64,000 nucleotides of DNA from Hyphomicrobiales bacterium. Lineage in GTDB: Bacteria > Pseudomonadota > Alphaproteobacteria > Rhizobiales > Aestuariivirgaceae. Shown here in pieces: positions 10,361 to 19,110 of this stretch (the stretch's first letter is position 1; every line of letters begins with the position of its first letter). The notes beneath the pieces are model-generated. The model worked only from the letters and a program-made list of their open reading frames with translations. It made no database searches and had not been told where the DNA came from. Location of the stretch: positions 1 to 64,000 of the forward strand of contig JACPNZ010000009.1 of the NCBI GenBank assembly GCA_016185245.1, read 5' to 3'. The position numbers were made by a program, and so were the translations under genes.

Positions 10361-10876
10361 TCAGAGCTTCCCCAATTTCTGGGCCTTGGCGAATTTCTTG
10401 ACCACCCGCTCGCGCTTCAGCCGGGAGATGTGGTCGATGAACAGTATGCCGTTCAGATGGTCGATTTCGTGTTGCAGGCAGGTGGCGAGAAGTCCCGTGG
10501 CGTGGAGTTCCTGGGCGGCACCCTGGCGGTCGAGAAAGCGCAGTTTCACCTCCGAGGGCCGCGACACCATCTCGTAGAAATCGGGGATCGAAAGACAGCC
10601 TTCCTCATATTCGCTGACCTGCTCGCTCTCCCAGAAAATTTCCGGATTGGCGACGAACAATGGTTTCTTGTCCTCGCCCTCCTTGGCGAGATCGATGACC
10701 AGGAGGCGTCGCGGCTCGCCCACCTGCACGGCGGCAAGGCCGATGCCGGGGGCGGCATACATGGTCTCCACCATGTCGTCCCACAGCCTGCGGACACTGG
10801 CATCGACCGTGGCGACCGGCTTGGAAACCTGGCGAAGCAGGGGATCGGGCAGGGTGATGATGTCGCGCCGGCTCAT
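10361..10876 (-). CDS. def: Peptide deformylase
   Basis: An Fe(II)/Zn metallopeptidase that removes the formyl group from nascent chains. All three family motifs are present in the 171-residue protein: [18 protein letters not shown] (metal-ligand Cys) and [10 protein letters not shown] (HExxH metal site). It opens the def-fmt-truA group and lies 37 bp downstream of the AEC transporter gene. Confidence 0.97.
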   Translation of the reverse strand: MSRRDIITLPDPLLRQVSKPVATVDASVRRLWDDMVETMYAAPGIGLAAVQVGEPRRLLVIDLAKEGEDKKPLFVANPEIFWESEQVSEYEEGCLSIPDFYEMVSRPSEVKLRFLDRQGAAQELHATGLLATCLQHEIDHLNGILFIDHISRLKRERVVKKFAKAQKLGKL

Positions 10877-10913
10877 GGTGGCTTGAAATAGGCGAGCCGC
10901 GCCTGACGGTCAA

Positions 10914-11861
10914 TCAGATCAGGTTCAGGTCCATCAACCACAGGAGCAATGCCGCGGACAGGGCGGCAAGCCCGGTTCCGAGCGCAATGGCACCCGACAC
11001 GGCGGGGACCGCCTCGTCGTTCTTCTGGGCGAAGAGGAAGGCGTTAGCGCCCGTCGGCATGGCGGCGAACAGCACCGCAACCTTGGCCCAAAGGGGCGGA
11101 AGGGTTACCGCATGGCGGACCAGCAGGAACACCAGTACCGGCATCAGCACCATCTTGAGGCCGATCAGCCCGAACATGCCGCCCCAGGCGCCGCGCAACG
11201 AATAGCCGGCAAGCGACACGCCAAGCGCAAAGAGGGCGGTGGGGACGCCGGCGTCGGCCAGCATGGAAAGCATGCGATCGAAGATCGGATGGATGCCGAG
11301 CCCGGTCCAGCGCCAGAAGGAACCGGCAATCAGCGCCAGTACGATGCCATTGCCGGCGAGGTTCAAGAACAGCTCGCGGGTGGTGCGGGCCAGCGAAAAT
11401 CCCTCCGAATGGCGGGCAAGTTCCCGGTGCAGGGTCGCCGCCAGCCACAGCAGCGGCGCATGCACCGACAGGATCATGCCGAGGGGAACGCCTACCCCCT
11501 GGCCGAAATGGGCGAGCGCCAGGGGGGTGCCCAGCAGCGCCAGATTGCCGAAGCCTGCCGCCATGGATGCCGCGGCCCCGCCATTGACATTGAGACCCCC
11601 GATGTGGCGCGAGGCAAGTGCCGCGGCAATCCAGGTCAGCGCCAGACCACCGAAGAAGGCGATCCACAGGCTCCAGGGTGCTCCTTCCTGGGGCTGCATG
11701 GTGGCAACCGTCTTGAACAGGAGGGCGGGGATGGCCGCATTGAACACGAAGATGGTGATGCCGCGCCCCGCCGCCGCGTCAATGATCTTCGCCTTGGCGA
11801 AAGCGAAGCCAAGCACGATCATGCCGAAGACCGGCAGGACCGTGGTGAGAATGGCGTCCAA
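10914..11861 (-). CDS. AEC (auxin efflux carrier) family transporter
   Basis: An inner-membrane secondary transporter of 315 residues with about ten hydrophobic helices, starting MDAILTTVLPVFGMIVLGFAFAKAKIID. Helix pairs such as GFGNLALLGTPLALAHFGQ and AALSAALLLWLMDLNLI fit the AEC fold (malate/auxin efflux-type permeases). The substrate is unknown. It starts three bases after the leuD stop and is probably the last gene of an argC-leuD-AEC unit, which suggests export or uptake of an organic or amino acid. That link is inference from position only. Confidence 0.88.
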   Translation of the reverse strand: MDAILTTVLPVFGMIVLGFAFAKAKIIDAAAGRGITIFVFNAAIPALLFKTVATMQPQEGAPWSLWIAFFGGLALTWIAAALASRHIGGLNVNGGAAASMAAGFGNLALLGTPLALAHFGQGVGVPLGMILSVHAPLLWLAATLHRELARHSEGFSLARTTRELFLNLAGNGIVLALIAGSFWRWTGLGIHPIFDRMLSMLADAGVPTALFALGVSLAGYSLRGAWGGMFGLIGLKMVLMPVLVFLLVRHAVTLPPLWAKVAVLFAAMPTGANAFLFAQKNDEAVPAVSGAIALGTGLAALSAALLLWLMDLNLI

Positions 11862-11864
11862 CTC

Positions 11865-12470
11865 CTAAAGCCAGGGCCGGCTTGCCGCCTGCTTCTTCTC
11901 GAAGGCGTCGATCGAGGCGGATTTCTCCAGACTAAGCCCGATGTCGTCGAGGCCGTTCAGCAGGCAATGCTTGCGGAACGGGTCGAGGTCGAACTTCACC
12001 ATGCCGCCGTCAGGCCCGCGGATTTCCTGTTTCGGACGGTCGATGGTCCGCGTCGCATTGGCGCCACGCTCGGCATCGTCCATCAGCTTCTTGAGATCGT
12101 CCGGCGAAACCATGATCGGCAGAATGCCGTTCTTGAAGCAGTTGTTGTAGAAAATGTCGGCGAAGCTGGTCGAGATGACGCAGCGGATACCGAAGTCGAG
12201 AAGCGCCCAGGGGGCGTGCTCACGCGACGAGCCGCAGCCGAAATTGTCGCCAGCCACCAGAATCTGGGCCTTGCGGTAGGCCGGCTTGTTGAGCACGAAG
12301 TCGGGCAGTTCCTTGCCATCCTGGCTGTAGCGCATCTCGAAGAACAGCGACTTGCCGAGCCCCGTGCGCAGGATCGTCTTGAGGAACTGCTTGGGGATGA
12401 TCATGTCGGTGTCGACATTGACGATGTTGAGGGGAGCGGCAACGCCGGTCAGGGTCTCGAATTTCTGCAT
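11865..12470 (-). CDS. leuD: 3-isopropylmalate dehydratase small subunit
   Basis: The small subunit of isopropylmalate isomerase (leucine synthesis), which closes over the [4Fe-4S] active site of LeuC. The 201-residue protein shows the swivel-domain signature [18 protein letters not shown] and begins with [29 protein letters not shown], typical of the proteobacterial form. Its partner leuC is 3.6 kb away on the same strand but separated by five or six unrelated genes, an unusual split. The start lies nine bases after the argC stop. Confidence 0.96.
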   Translation of the reverse strand: MQKFETLTGVAAPLNIVNVDTDMIIPKQFLKTILRTGLGKSLFFEMRYSQDGKELPDFVLNKPAYRKAQILVAGDNFGCGSSREHAPWALLDFGIRCVISTSFADIFYNNCFKNGILPIMVSPDDLKKLMDDAERGANATRTIDRPKQEIRGPDGGMVKFDLDPFRKHCLLNGLDDIGLSLEKSASIDAFEKKQAASRPWL

Positions 12471-12479
12471 GTGCTGGTC

Positions 12480-13436
12480 CTAGGCTGCGATGGGCAGGTC
12501 GACGCCGAGAGATTCCACAGCGCCGATCATCAGGTTGAGGTTCTGAACGGCCGCCCCCGAGGCACCCTTGCCGAGGTTGTCGTAGATGGCGGCCAGCAGC
12601 ACGTGGCCACGCTGTTCGTTGGCGAAGACGTGCAGCCGCATGCGGTTGGTGTTGTTGAGCACTTCCGGGCTCACCTCCGCCGAGCGCTCGATCGCTGCAA
12701 GCGGGGCCACCTCCAAGAAGGTCTGGCCGGCATGGGCAGCGGCGATGCAGGCATGGATGTCGGCCGCTGTAACCTTTTTCGCCAGGAGATCGGTGAACAG
12801 CGGTACCGCGCCTAGCATGCCCTGGGCGTAGTTGCCGACCGCCGGCTGGAAAATGGGCGCCCTCGCCAGCCCGGCGTAAAGTTGCATCTCGGGCAAGTGT
12901 TTGTGGGCGAAGGTAAGTCCATAAGGTAGATAGGGAACGGCCTTGGCGCCCTTCGCCTCATAGTCCTCGATCATCTTGCGGCCACCGCCCGAATAGCCCG
13001 AGACCGCGTTGTAGGTGACGGGATAGTCCTTGCCCATGATACCGGCATCGATCAGCGACCTGGCCAGCGCGATCAGCCCTTGGGGGTAACAGCCCGGATT
13101 GGCGACCCGGGCGGCAGCGGCAATGCGGTGGGCCTGCTGGCGCGACAGTTCCGGCATGCCATAAGCCCAGTGGGGGTCGGTCCGGAAGGCGGTCGAGGCG
13201 TCGATCACCCGGGTTTTCGAGCCCGGCGAAATCATGCCTACGGCCTCCCGCGCTGCATCGTCGGGCAGGCACAGGATGGCAACATCGGCGGAATTGAGCA
13301 GTTCACGGCGGGCCGCTTCGTCCTTGCGCCGCTCGGGCGCAATGGACAGGAGCGTGATGTCGGCCCGCCCCTTGAGGCGGTCACGGATCTGCAGGCCGGT
13401 GGTGCCGGCCTCGCCATCGATGAAAATGCTGGTCAT
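12480..13436 (-). CDS. argC: N-acetyl-gamma-glutamyl-phosphate reductase, short form
   Basis: An NADPH-dependent reductase in arginine synthesis. At 318 residues, with the N-terminus MTSIFIDGEAGTTGLQIRDR, it belongs to the shorter second class of ArgC common in alphaproteobacteria. The active-site cysteine is in ANPGCYPQG, and the C-terminal part has LLAAIYDNLGKGASGAAVQN. It heads a minus-strand run with leuD and the AEC transporter, mixing arginine and leucine pathway genes. A 150-bp gap separates it from the divergent Gly/Tyr-rich gene. Confidence 0.95.
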   Translation of the reverse strand: MTSIFIDGEAGTTGLQIRDRLKGRADITLLSIAPERRKDEAARRELLNSADVAILCLPDDAAREAVGMISPGSKTRVIDASTAFRTDPHWAYGMPELSRQQAHRIAAAARVANPGCYPQGLIALARSLIDAGIMGKDYPVTYNAVSGYSGGGRKMIEDYEAKGAKAVPYLPYGLTFAHKHLPEMQLYAGLARAPIFQPAVGNYAQGMLGAVPLFTDLLAKKVTAADIHACIAAAHAGQTFLEVAPLAAIERSAEVSPEVLNNTNRMRLHVFANEQRGHVLLAAIYDNLGKGASGAAVQNLNLMIGAVESLGVDLPIAA

Positions 13437-13586
13437 GGGCGGTTCTCATACCCCGGCCCCACCCCCTTGTGCAACATGAACGGCAGATAACTTCCGGGCT
13501 CAGATTGGGTTCAGGGCGGGCCCGGTAGAAAGGCTGCCAACAACGGTGATTGGCACCGCTGAGCAACGCAAGGAAGGAACCACCCC

Positions 13587-13868
13587 ATGCTTCGCAAGAC
13601 CCTGATCGCCCTCTCCGCCGCCGCCGCTCTGGGCATCGGCGCTGCCGCCACCGCCTCGACCGCGGAGGCCAAAACCAAAATCCAAATCGACTTCGGCTTC
13701 GGCGGTGGCTGGCATGATGGCGGCTACGGTGGCTGGTATGACGGTGGCTACGGTGGCTACGGTGGCTACGGTGGCTATGACTGCGGCTATCACTATGTGA
13801 CTGTCCAGAAGTGGCGGCACGGCCAGTGGGTCTACAAGACCAAGCTCGTCCCCAACGTCTGCTACTAG
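13587..13868 (+). CDS. Small secreted Gly/Tyr-rich repeat protein
   Basis: A 93-residue exported protein of unknown function. Residues 1-28 are a signal peptide (LRKTLIALSAAAALGIGAA, then cleavage near STAEA). The mature part begins with KTKIQIDFGFGGGW, then a Gly/Tyr/Trp/Asp-rich repeat block built on GGY units. The DNA has four exact or near-exact 9-bp copies of GGTGGCTAC at 13743-13778. The C-terminus (YVTVQKWRHGQWVYKTKLVPNVCY) looks folded and carries one of two cysteines. An AAGGAAGG ribosome site lies upstream and a strong hairpin follows the gene, so it is probably a single-gene unit. A periplasmic or surface role is inference. Confidence 0.75.
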   Translation: MLRKTLIALSAAAALGIGAAATASTAEAKTKIQIDFGFGGGWHDGGYGGWYDGGYGGYGGYGGYDCGYHYVTVQKWRHGQWVYKTKLVPNVCY

Positions 13869-13934
13869 GCTCCCCCGACGCTGAGGTCTCTGGCTCCCCC
13901 ATCCCCTGCACCCCTGCCCGGGATCCTCAGTCGA

Positions 13935-13968
13935 GAAACCGGCCGCGCACCCCTCCGCGGCCGGTTTC
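13935..13968 (+). terminator. Hairpin terminator after the Gly/Tyr-rich gene
   Basis: Perfect 13-bp inverted repeat GAAACCGGCCGCG / CGCGGCCGGTTTC around an 8-base loop, 66 bp after the stop codon. There is no long T-run, but stem strength and position favour termination. Confidence 0.7.
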
Positions 13969-14012
13969 GCTACTCGTGAAACTTTGACAGCTTGGCAGCC
14001 GGGAGGGCCACC

Positions 14013-14833
14013 ATGACCGCTACATCGACACTTTTTACATCCGAGCTAACACATCGAAACTCACTACCATGTCTGGGCCGGACGTTCCCTTTGCCTTCGA
14101 CGACTGGCTCAAGTCGCCATCGGGGCTCGGCACCCTACCGGCCCATCGTCACGGCAGCGAGGTGGCCAGCATCGGCGCCGGCATGACGGCGGCCTTCGAG
14201 CCGATGAAAATGTGGCTCAAACCCGTGATCTACGAGTCCGCCCGGATCGATGGCAGGCTGAGGTCGCAACCCTTCGAGGGCGCTTCCGGTATCGTCGCCG
14301 AACTCGGCGGCATGCGCTTTCTTCCACCGCCTTCTACCACTATGTGAACATGCTGGGCATCCAGTCAAAGCCCTCCCCCCCCCAATCCGCTCTCCTACTC
14401 GTGGATGAGCGATGCCCTGAAGATGCTGCCCCGGTCGCCGCAGGAGCGCGTCGAGCTCTGCCTCGATGCGCTAAGGAAGATCTATCCACGGCTCGATCTC
14501 GCCAGTCACATCATCGGCGATCCGATCACGGTGTCATGGGAGGCGGACCCCAACTTCCTCGGCGCCTTCAAGGGCGCGCTCCCCGGCCACTACCGCTACA
14601 CCCGGCGCATGTACTGCCATTTTCGCCAGGACGAATTGCCGGCCGCCGAGCGCGGAATCTTCATGGCGGGTGACGGCGTATCGTGGACGCCGGGTTGGGT
14701 CGAAGGCGCCGTTCAGACCGCGCTCAATGCCGTCTGGGGCATCATGCATCATCTCAGCGGGGAATGCGACCCGGCCAATCCGGGCCCCGGCGATCGCTTC
14801 GACAAGCTGAAACCCATCGAACTGCCGGAGTGA
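14013..14833 (+). pseudogene. Decayed flavin monoamine oxidase
   Basis: Remnant of an FAD-dependent amine oxidase. The first part (about 14069-14320) reads PFAFDDWLKSPSGLG, then the dinucleotide-binding region VASIGAGM...KMWLKPVIYESARI and AELGGMRF. The family sequence then continues in another frame (SSTAFYHYVNMLGIQSKP). After a run of nine C (14375-14383), a third frame gives PNPLSYSWMSDALKM and an intact C-terminus with GIFMAGDGVSWTPGWVEGAVQTALNAVWGIM, the FAD-binding end. Compared with the usual length of this family (well over 500 residues), a large middle section is missing between PNPL and SYSWMSD. The putative ATG at 14013 follows a good ribosome site (GGGAGG). No function is expected. 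Confidence 0.85.
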
Positions 14834-14842
14834 TTTTTGCGT

Positions 14843-15163
14843 TCAGGTTCCGAACTGGATGGTCTTCTGCTCGGTCCCGCCCTGCAGCAGCTTGCGGATG
14901 GTCTTCTGGCGCGGGTCGCCCGAATAGTCGGTGCAGCGGCCGGAGGCGTCGCATTGGACGGCATTGTCGTTTTCGCTATTGCGGCAGCCATAACCGCCGC
15001 TCGCCCGGTCGAGGCCGTAGCCTTCGCCCCTGTCGCCGAGGGCGTTGCATAAGGCGGCGATCTCGATGCGGCTTCTGGAATACTTAATGGGAGCGTAGCT
15101 GGCGAGCGCGCTCCCCGTACAGGCGATCGACAGGATGAGGGCGGTGATCAGGACTCTGGACAT
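14843..15163 (-). CDS. Small secreted protein of unknown function
   Basis: A 106-residue protein starting with a clear signal peptide (SRVLITALILSIACTGSALA, cleavage near residue 22). The mature part has four cysteines (ALCNALGD, GYGCRNSEN, VQCDASGRCTDYS), which may form disulfides in the periplasm. I do not recognise a family. Its stop faces the end of the amine oxidase remnant only nine bases away. Confidence 0.6.
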   Translation of the reverse strand: MSRVLITALILSIACTGSALASYAPIKYSRSRIEIAALCNALGDRGEGYGLDRASGGYGCRNSENDNAVQCDASGRCTDYSGDPRQKTIRKLLQGGTEQKTIQFGT

Positions 15164-15317
15164 TGAGGCACTCGCAAATTTGAGTTTGACGACCCCTCAA
15201 TCGCCGGCATTCGATGAACGCCGATCCTCGATATAGTTCAGCCGAGTGGCGCCGGTGGGGCTGGAATGCGGCCGGAGCGTGTTGCGCCATCGGTAGGCGT
15301 CGATTTGACGAATTTGG

Positions 15318-15731
15318 TTAGCCTGCGGCCCGCTCGATTGCTTCCATATCGGCGTCGGAGAGTCCGAAGTGGTGGCCGATTTCATGCACCAGCACATGGG
15401 TGACGATGGCTCCCAACGTCTCCTCGTTCTCGGCCCAATAGTCGAGCATCGCCCGGCGGTAGAGAAACACCATATTGGGAAGCCGCCCGGTCTCGCGCAC
15501 CGCCCCGTCATGGGCAAGCCCCACGCCCTGGAACAGGCCCAAAAGATCGAAGGGTGACTCGGCCTGCATCTCGTCGAGCACCTCGTCGGTGGGAAAATCC
15601 TCGACGCGTATCACTACATCGCCGCACAGATCACGGAATTCGCGCGGCAGGCCGGCGAACGCCTGGGCGGCGAGCCGGTCGATGTCGGCAAGGCTGGGAG
15701 CAACAAGGTCGGCGAGGGAGCCCGTCGCCAT
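15318..15731 (-). CDS. Zincin-like metallopeptidase family protein
   Basis: A 137-residue cytoplasmic protein with the zinc-protease signature HEIGHHFGLSDADMEAIE near the C-terminus (HExxH plus a downstream acidic residue), preceded by FPNMVFLYRR-like and DEVLDEMQAESPFDLLGLFQG segments. This matches the small minimal-zincin family seen in many actinobacteria and alphaproteobacteria; substrates are unknown. ATG at 15731 is preferred over TTG at 15734. A short open frame ends 10 bp upstream and may be co-transcribed. Confidence 0.85.
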   Translation of the reverse strand: MATGSLADLVAPSLADIDRLAAQAFAGLPREFRDLCGDVVIRVEDFPTDEVLDEMQAESPFDLLGLFQGVGLAHDGAVRETGRLPNMVFLYRRAMLDYWAENEETLGAIVTHVLVHEIGHHFGLSDADMEAIERAAG

Positions 15732-15741
15732 CAAGGGGCCG

Positions 15742-15894
15742 TTACTGGCAGAGAAGCACGCAGTGATCCGGCGTTTCGGTCATGGCCTGCACGGTGGCGA
15801 GGCCCGCCATGCCGCCGGTCACCAGGGTCAGCAGCACAAGGCCGAGCAGAACGCGGCGCAGAAACTTGGCATCGGCCTGAACAGTGTTACCCAC
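15742..15894 (-). CDS. Putative small single-helix membrane protein
   Basis: A 50-codon open frame with GTG start. AGGGGA lies six bases upstream, a good ribosome site. The product has a basic N-terminus (AKFLRRV), one hydrophobic helix (LLGLVLLTLVTGGMAGLATV) and a short tail with two cysteines (DHCVLLCQ). It ends 10 bp before the zincin gene. No family is recognised; support comes from the ribosome site, the plausible topology and the operon position. Confidence 0.5.
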   Translation of the reverse strand: MGNTVQADAKFLRRVLLGLVLLTLVTGGMAGLATVQAMTETPDHCVLLCQ

Positions 15895-16057
15895 GAAACA
15901 TCCCCTAACAATCGAGGCAAGCGGTGAACTTGCGATTCACTCTAATGCCGTGTCGGTGACATAACCCTTAACGACCCGTTCATCAAACATTAATGACATG
16001 CATCACAGCTACATGGCCGCCCGCTGATTTTTTTGCCACGACTGCGGCAGAAAAACC

Positions 16058-17461
16058 TCAGTTGCCCTTGCGCACGTCGACGAAGCGGCCGGCCAGGGCT
16101 GCCGCCGCCGCCATTTCCGGCGATACCAGATGAGTGCGGCCCCGGTAGCCCTGGCGGCCTTCGAAGTTGCGATTCGAAGTGGAGGCACAGCGCTGGCCGG
16201 GCTTCAGCTGGTCCGGGTTCATGCCGAGGCACATGGAGCAGCCGGGCTCGCGCCACTCGAAACCGGCGGTGGTAAAGATTTTGTCGAGCCCCTCGGCCTC
16301 GGCCTGGGCCTTCACCAGGCCGGAGCCCGGCACGATCATGGCATAGGCAAGCCGGCCAGAGATCTTCTTGCCTTCGACAACCCTCGCAACGGTGCGCAGG
16401 TCCTCGATGCGGCCATTGGTGCAGGAGCCGATCCACACCACGTCGAGTTCGATGTCGGTCATCTTCTGGCCGGGCCTGAGGCCCATGTAGTCGAGGGCCC
16501 GCCACTTCGACTGGCGCTTGCCCTCCTCGGCGATGTCGTCGGGGTTGGGAACCGTGCCGGTGATCGCCACCACATCCTCAGGCGAAGTGCCCCACGAGAC
16601 GATCGGCGGCAGGGCGGCGGCATCGAGCTTCACGATACGGTCGAAATGGGCGCCATCGTCCGTGTGCAGACTGTCCCAGTAGCGCCGTGCCGCGTCCCAG
16701 GCGGCACCCTTGGGTGCCTTGGGCCGACCGTTGAGGTAGTCATAGGTCCTTTCATCCGGTGCGATCATGCCGGCCCGGGCTCCACCCTCGATCGACATGT
16801 TGCACACCGTCATGCGGCCTTCCATGGAGAGCTCGCGGATCGCCTCGCCGGCGTATTCGATGACCGAGCCGGTGCCGCCCGCCGTGCCGATCTCGCCGAT
16901 GATGGCGAGAATGATGTCCTTGGCGGTGGAATGGGGCGCCAGCTTGCCGCCCACCTGGACCAGCATGTTCTTCGCCTTCTTCTGGATCAGCGTCTGGGTC
17001 GCCAGCACATGCTCGACCTCGGAGGTGCCGATGCCATGGGCAAGCGCCCCGAAGGCGCCGTGGGTCGAGGTGTGGCTGTCGCCGCACACGATGGTGGTGC
17101 CGGGCAGCGTGAAGCCCTGTTCGGGGCCGATCACATGGACGATGCCCTGGCGCTTGTCGCGCTCGTGGAAGTATTCGATACCGAACTCGCGGGCGTTTTC
17201 GGCCAGGGTTTCGACCTGGATGCGGCTTTCGGGCTCGGCGATGCCCTTGGAGCGGTCGGTGGTCGGCACATTGTGATCGACGACAGCAAGAGTGCGTTCG
17301 GGGTGGCGCACCTTGCGGCCCGACATCCTGAGACCATCGAAGGCCTGGGGACTGGTAACTTCGTGCACCAGATGCCGGTCGATATAGAGCAGGCAAGTGC
17401 CGTCCGGCGCCTCATGCACTAGGTGATCGTCCCAGATCTTGTCATAAAGTGTCTTCGGCAT
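16058..17461 (-). CDS. leuC: 3-isopropylmalate dehydratase large subunit
   Basis: The catalytic [4Fe-4S] subunit of isopropylmalate isomerase. The 467-residue protein has the cluster ligands in [15 protein letters not shown] and [13 protein letters not shown], and the aconitase signatures VDHNVPT and [22 protein letters not shown] at 17461 is taken as the start, as GTG at 17464 is directly adjacent. The gene stands apart from leuD (11865-12470), so equal expression of the two subunits must come from separate promoters. It is followed by 160 bp with no other gene before the small membrane protein. Confidence 0.97.
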   Translation of the reverse strand: MPKTLYDKIWDDHLVHEAPDGTCLLYIDRHLVHEVTSPQAFDGLRMSGRKVRHPERTLAVVDHNVPTTDRSKGIAEPESRIQVETLAENAREFGIEYFHERDKRQGIVHVIGPEQGFTLPGTTIVCGDSHTSTHGAFGALAHGIGTSEVEHVLATQTLIQKKAKNMLVQVGGKLAPHSTAKDIILAIIGEIGTAGGTGSVIEYAGEAIRELSMEGRMTVCNMSIEGGARAGMIAPDERTYDYLNGRPKAPKGAAWDAARRYWDSLHTDDGAHFDRIVKLDAAALPPIVSWGTSPEDVVAITGTVPNPDDIAEEGKRQSKWRALDYMGLRPGQKMTDIELDVVWIGSCTNGRIEDLRTVARVVEGKKISGRLAYAMIVPGSGLVKAQAEAEGLDKIFTTAGFEWREPGCSMCLGMNPDQLKPGQRCASTSNRNFEGRQGYRGRTHLVSPEMAAAAALAGRFVDVRKGN

Positions 17462-17553
17462 CACTCGTACCCGGATGGCGTTTCGCCGCGCTATTTAGCG
17501 CCTCGCGCCCGCATGTCAAATGGGACCCAACGCATGGCACACCCGAGGCTCAA

Positions 17554-18111
17554 TCAGGACAGTGGCTTGGTCTGGTCCTCGGCCATGTGCTTGGCCATGA
17601 ATGGGGCATTGGCGATGGCGAACAGGAAGGTAAGCGGCAAGATGCCGAAGACCTTGAAGTTCAGCCATTGGTCCCAGGTGAGCGCCTGGCGCAGCACTTC
17701 GTTGAGCAAGGCCAGCGCCAGGAAAAATAGACCCCAGCGGATGGTGAGGGTCCGCCAGGCGGCGTCCGGCATATGCATGGCCGTGTCCATGACGAGCTTG
17801 ATGTAGCTCCGCCCGAAGGCCAAGCCGCCGAGTAGAGTGGCGCCGAACATCACGTTAATCAGGGTCACCTTCACCTGGATGAAGGTCTGGTCGTGGAGCC
17901 ACAGGGTGAGCGCCCCGAAGACCGCGACGAACCCCGCACTCACCAGCGGTACGGGCGCGAGCCTATGGGTCAGGAGCCACGAGGCGATGAGGGCCAGTGT
18001 TACCGCAACCATGAACACAGCGGTGCCGACGAACACGCCGCCCAGCCAGTTGGCGGCGAAGAAGGCGAGCAGCGGTCCCAGCTCGATGGCGAGCTTGATC
18101 GGCGTCTTCAT
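17554..18111 (-). CDS. yciB: Inner-membrane septation protein A (YciB)
   Basis: An inner-membrane protein of 185 residues with five predicted helices (for example LAIELGPLLAFFAANWLGG and ALIASWLLTHRLAPVPLVS). The family motifs PTDKPLFIAI-like start (here TPIKLAIELGP) and WDQWLNFKVFGILPLTFLFA are present. The family is needed for normal cell division and envelope integrity in several bacteria; its biochemical role is not settled. The start codon overlaps the ftsY stop by one base, so it is coupled to ftsY. Confidence 0.93.
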   Translation of the reverse strand: MKTPIKLAIELGPLLAFFAANWLGGVFVGTAVFMVAVTLALIASWLLTHRLAPVPLVSAGFVAVFGALTLWLHDQTFIQVKVTLINVMFGATLLGGLAFGRSYIKLVMDTAMHMPDAAWRTLTIRWGLFFLALALLNEVLRQALTWDQWLNFKVFGILPLTFLFAIANAPFMAKHMAEDQTKPLS

Positions 18112-19091
18112 CAGGCCTCCAGTCCGGCGATGGCGCGGGCGAAGGCCTCTGCCCGGAAGGGCTGCAGATCATCGATGGCTTCGCCGACACCGATCGCATG
18201 CACCGGAAGCTTGAACTTTTCGGCGATGGCGACGAGGATGCCGCCTCGCGCCGTGCCGTCGAGCTTGGTCATGATCAGGCCGGTAACGCCGGCCACCTTG
18301 GTGAAAACCTCGGCCTGGGCCAGGGCGTTCTGGCCGGTAGTTGCGTCGAGGACGAGCAGCACCGCATGGGGAGCGCTTGTATCCTGCTTCTTGATCACCC
18401 GCACGATCTTGTCGAGCTCCTCCATCAGATGGACCTTGTTCTGTAGACGCCCGGCGGTGTCGATGAACAGGATGTCGGTGCCGTCGGCTTGCGCCTCGGT
18501 CACGGCGTCGAAGGCAAGTCCCGAGGCATCGGCCCCAGAAGGCCGCGAAATCGTCGTGGCGCCGATGCGCTTGCCCCACAGGGTGAGTTGCTCGATGGCC
18601 GCGGCGCGGAACGTGTCGCAGGCGGCGAACATCACTTTGTGGCCCTCGCGGGTGGCAATGGCTCCCAGCTTGCCGATGGTGGTAGTCTTACCGGCGCCGT
18701 TGACGCCGACCACCAGGATCACGAAGGGCTTCTCCTTGCCGAAACTGAGGGGCACCTCGACCGGCTTCAGGACCTTGGTGATTTCCTCCGCGAGGATCGC
18801 CCGCACCTCTTCGGGTTCGATTTCCCGGTCGTAGCGCCCGGTGGCCACCGCCTTGACGATGCGTTCCGATACCGTAACGCCGAGATCGGCCTGCAGCAGC
18901 ACGTCCTCGAGGTCCTGAAGTGTTGCGGCATCGAGCCTGCGCTTGGTGAAGATGGCGCCGATCGACCCGGCGATCGAGCGCGACGACTTGGCAAGACCGT
19001 CCTTGAGGCGCGACAGCCAGCCGCTACCGGTGGTCTCTTCCGCCACGACCTCCGATTTGCGGTTGAATAGTTTCTGGAATAGCCTGCTCAT
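18111..19091 (-). CDS. ftsY: Signal recognition particle receptor FtsY
   Basis: The SRP-receptor GTPase that brings ribosome-nascent chains to the Sec translocon. The protein is 326 residues with a short N-terminal charged region, the NG domain and clear GTPase motifs: GVNGAGKTTTIGKLG (P-loop), DTFRAAAIEQL, DTAGRLQNK and TKLDGTARGG, ending GEAIDDLQPFRAEAFARAI. The acidic A-domain is short, as usual in alphaproteobacteria. It lies 19 bp after mtaB and overlaps yciB, giving a dapF-mtaB-ftsY-yciB operon. Confidence 0.97.
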   Translation of the reverse strand: MSRLFQKLFNRKSEVVAEETTGSGWLSRLKDGLAKSSRSIAGSIGAIFTKRRLDAATLQDLEDVLLQADLGVTVSERIVKAVATGRYDREIEPEEVRAILAEEITKVLKPVEVPLSFGKEKPFVILVVGVNGAGKTTTIGKLGAIATREGHKVMFAACDTFRAAAIEQLTLWGKRIGATTISRPSGADASGLAFDAVTEAQADGTDILFIDTAGRLQNKVHLMEELDKIVRVIKKQDTSAPHAVLLVLDATTGQNALAQAEVFTKVAGVTGLIMTKLDGTARGGILVAIAEKFKLPVHAIGVGEAIDDLQPFRAEAFARAIAGLEA

Positions 19092-19110
19092 TGAAAAGGC
19101 ATCGCTCCGC

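Noticed and set aside
14375-14383. Run of nine C as a phase-variation switch.
   Set aside because: It lies in a gene already broken by a large deletion and other frameshifts, so switching could not restore it.
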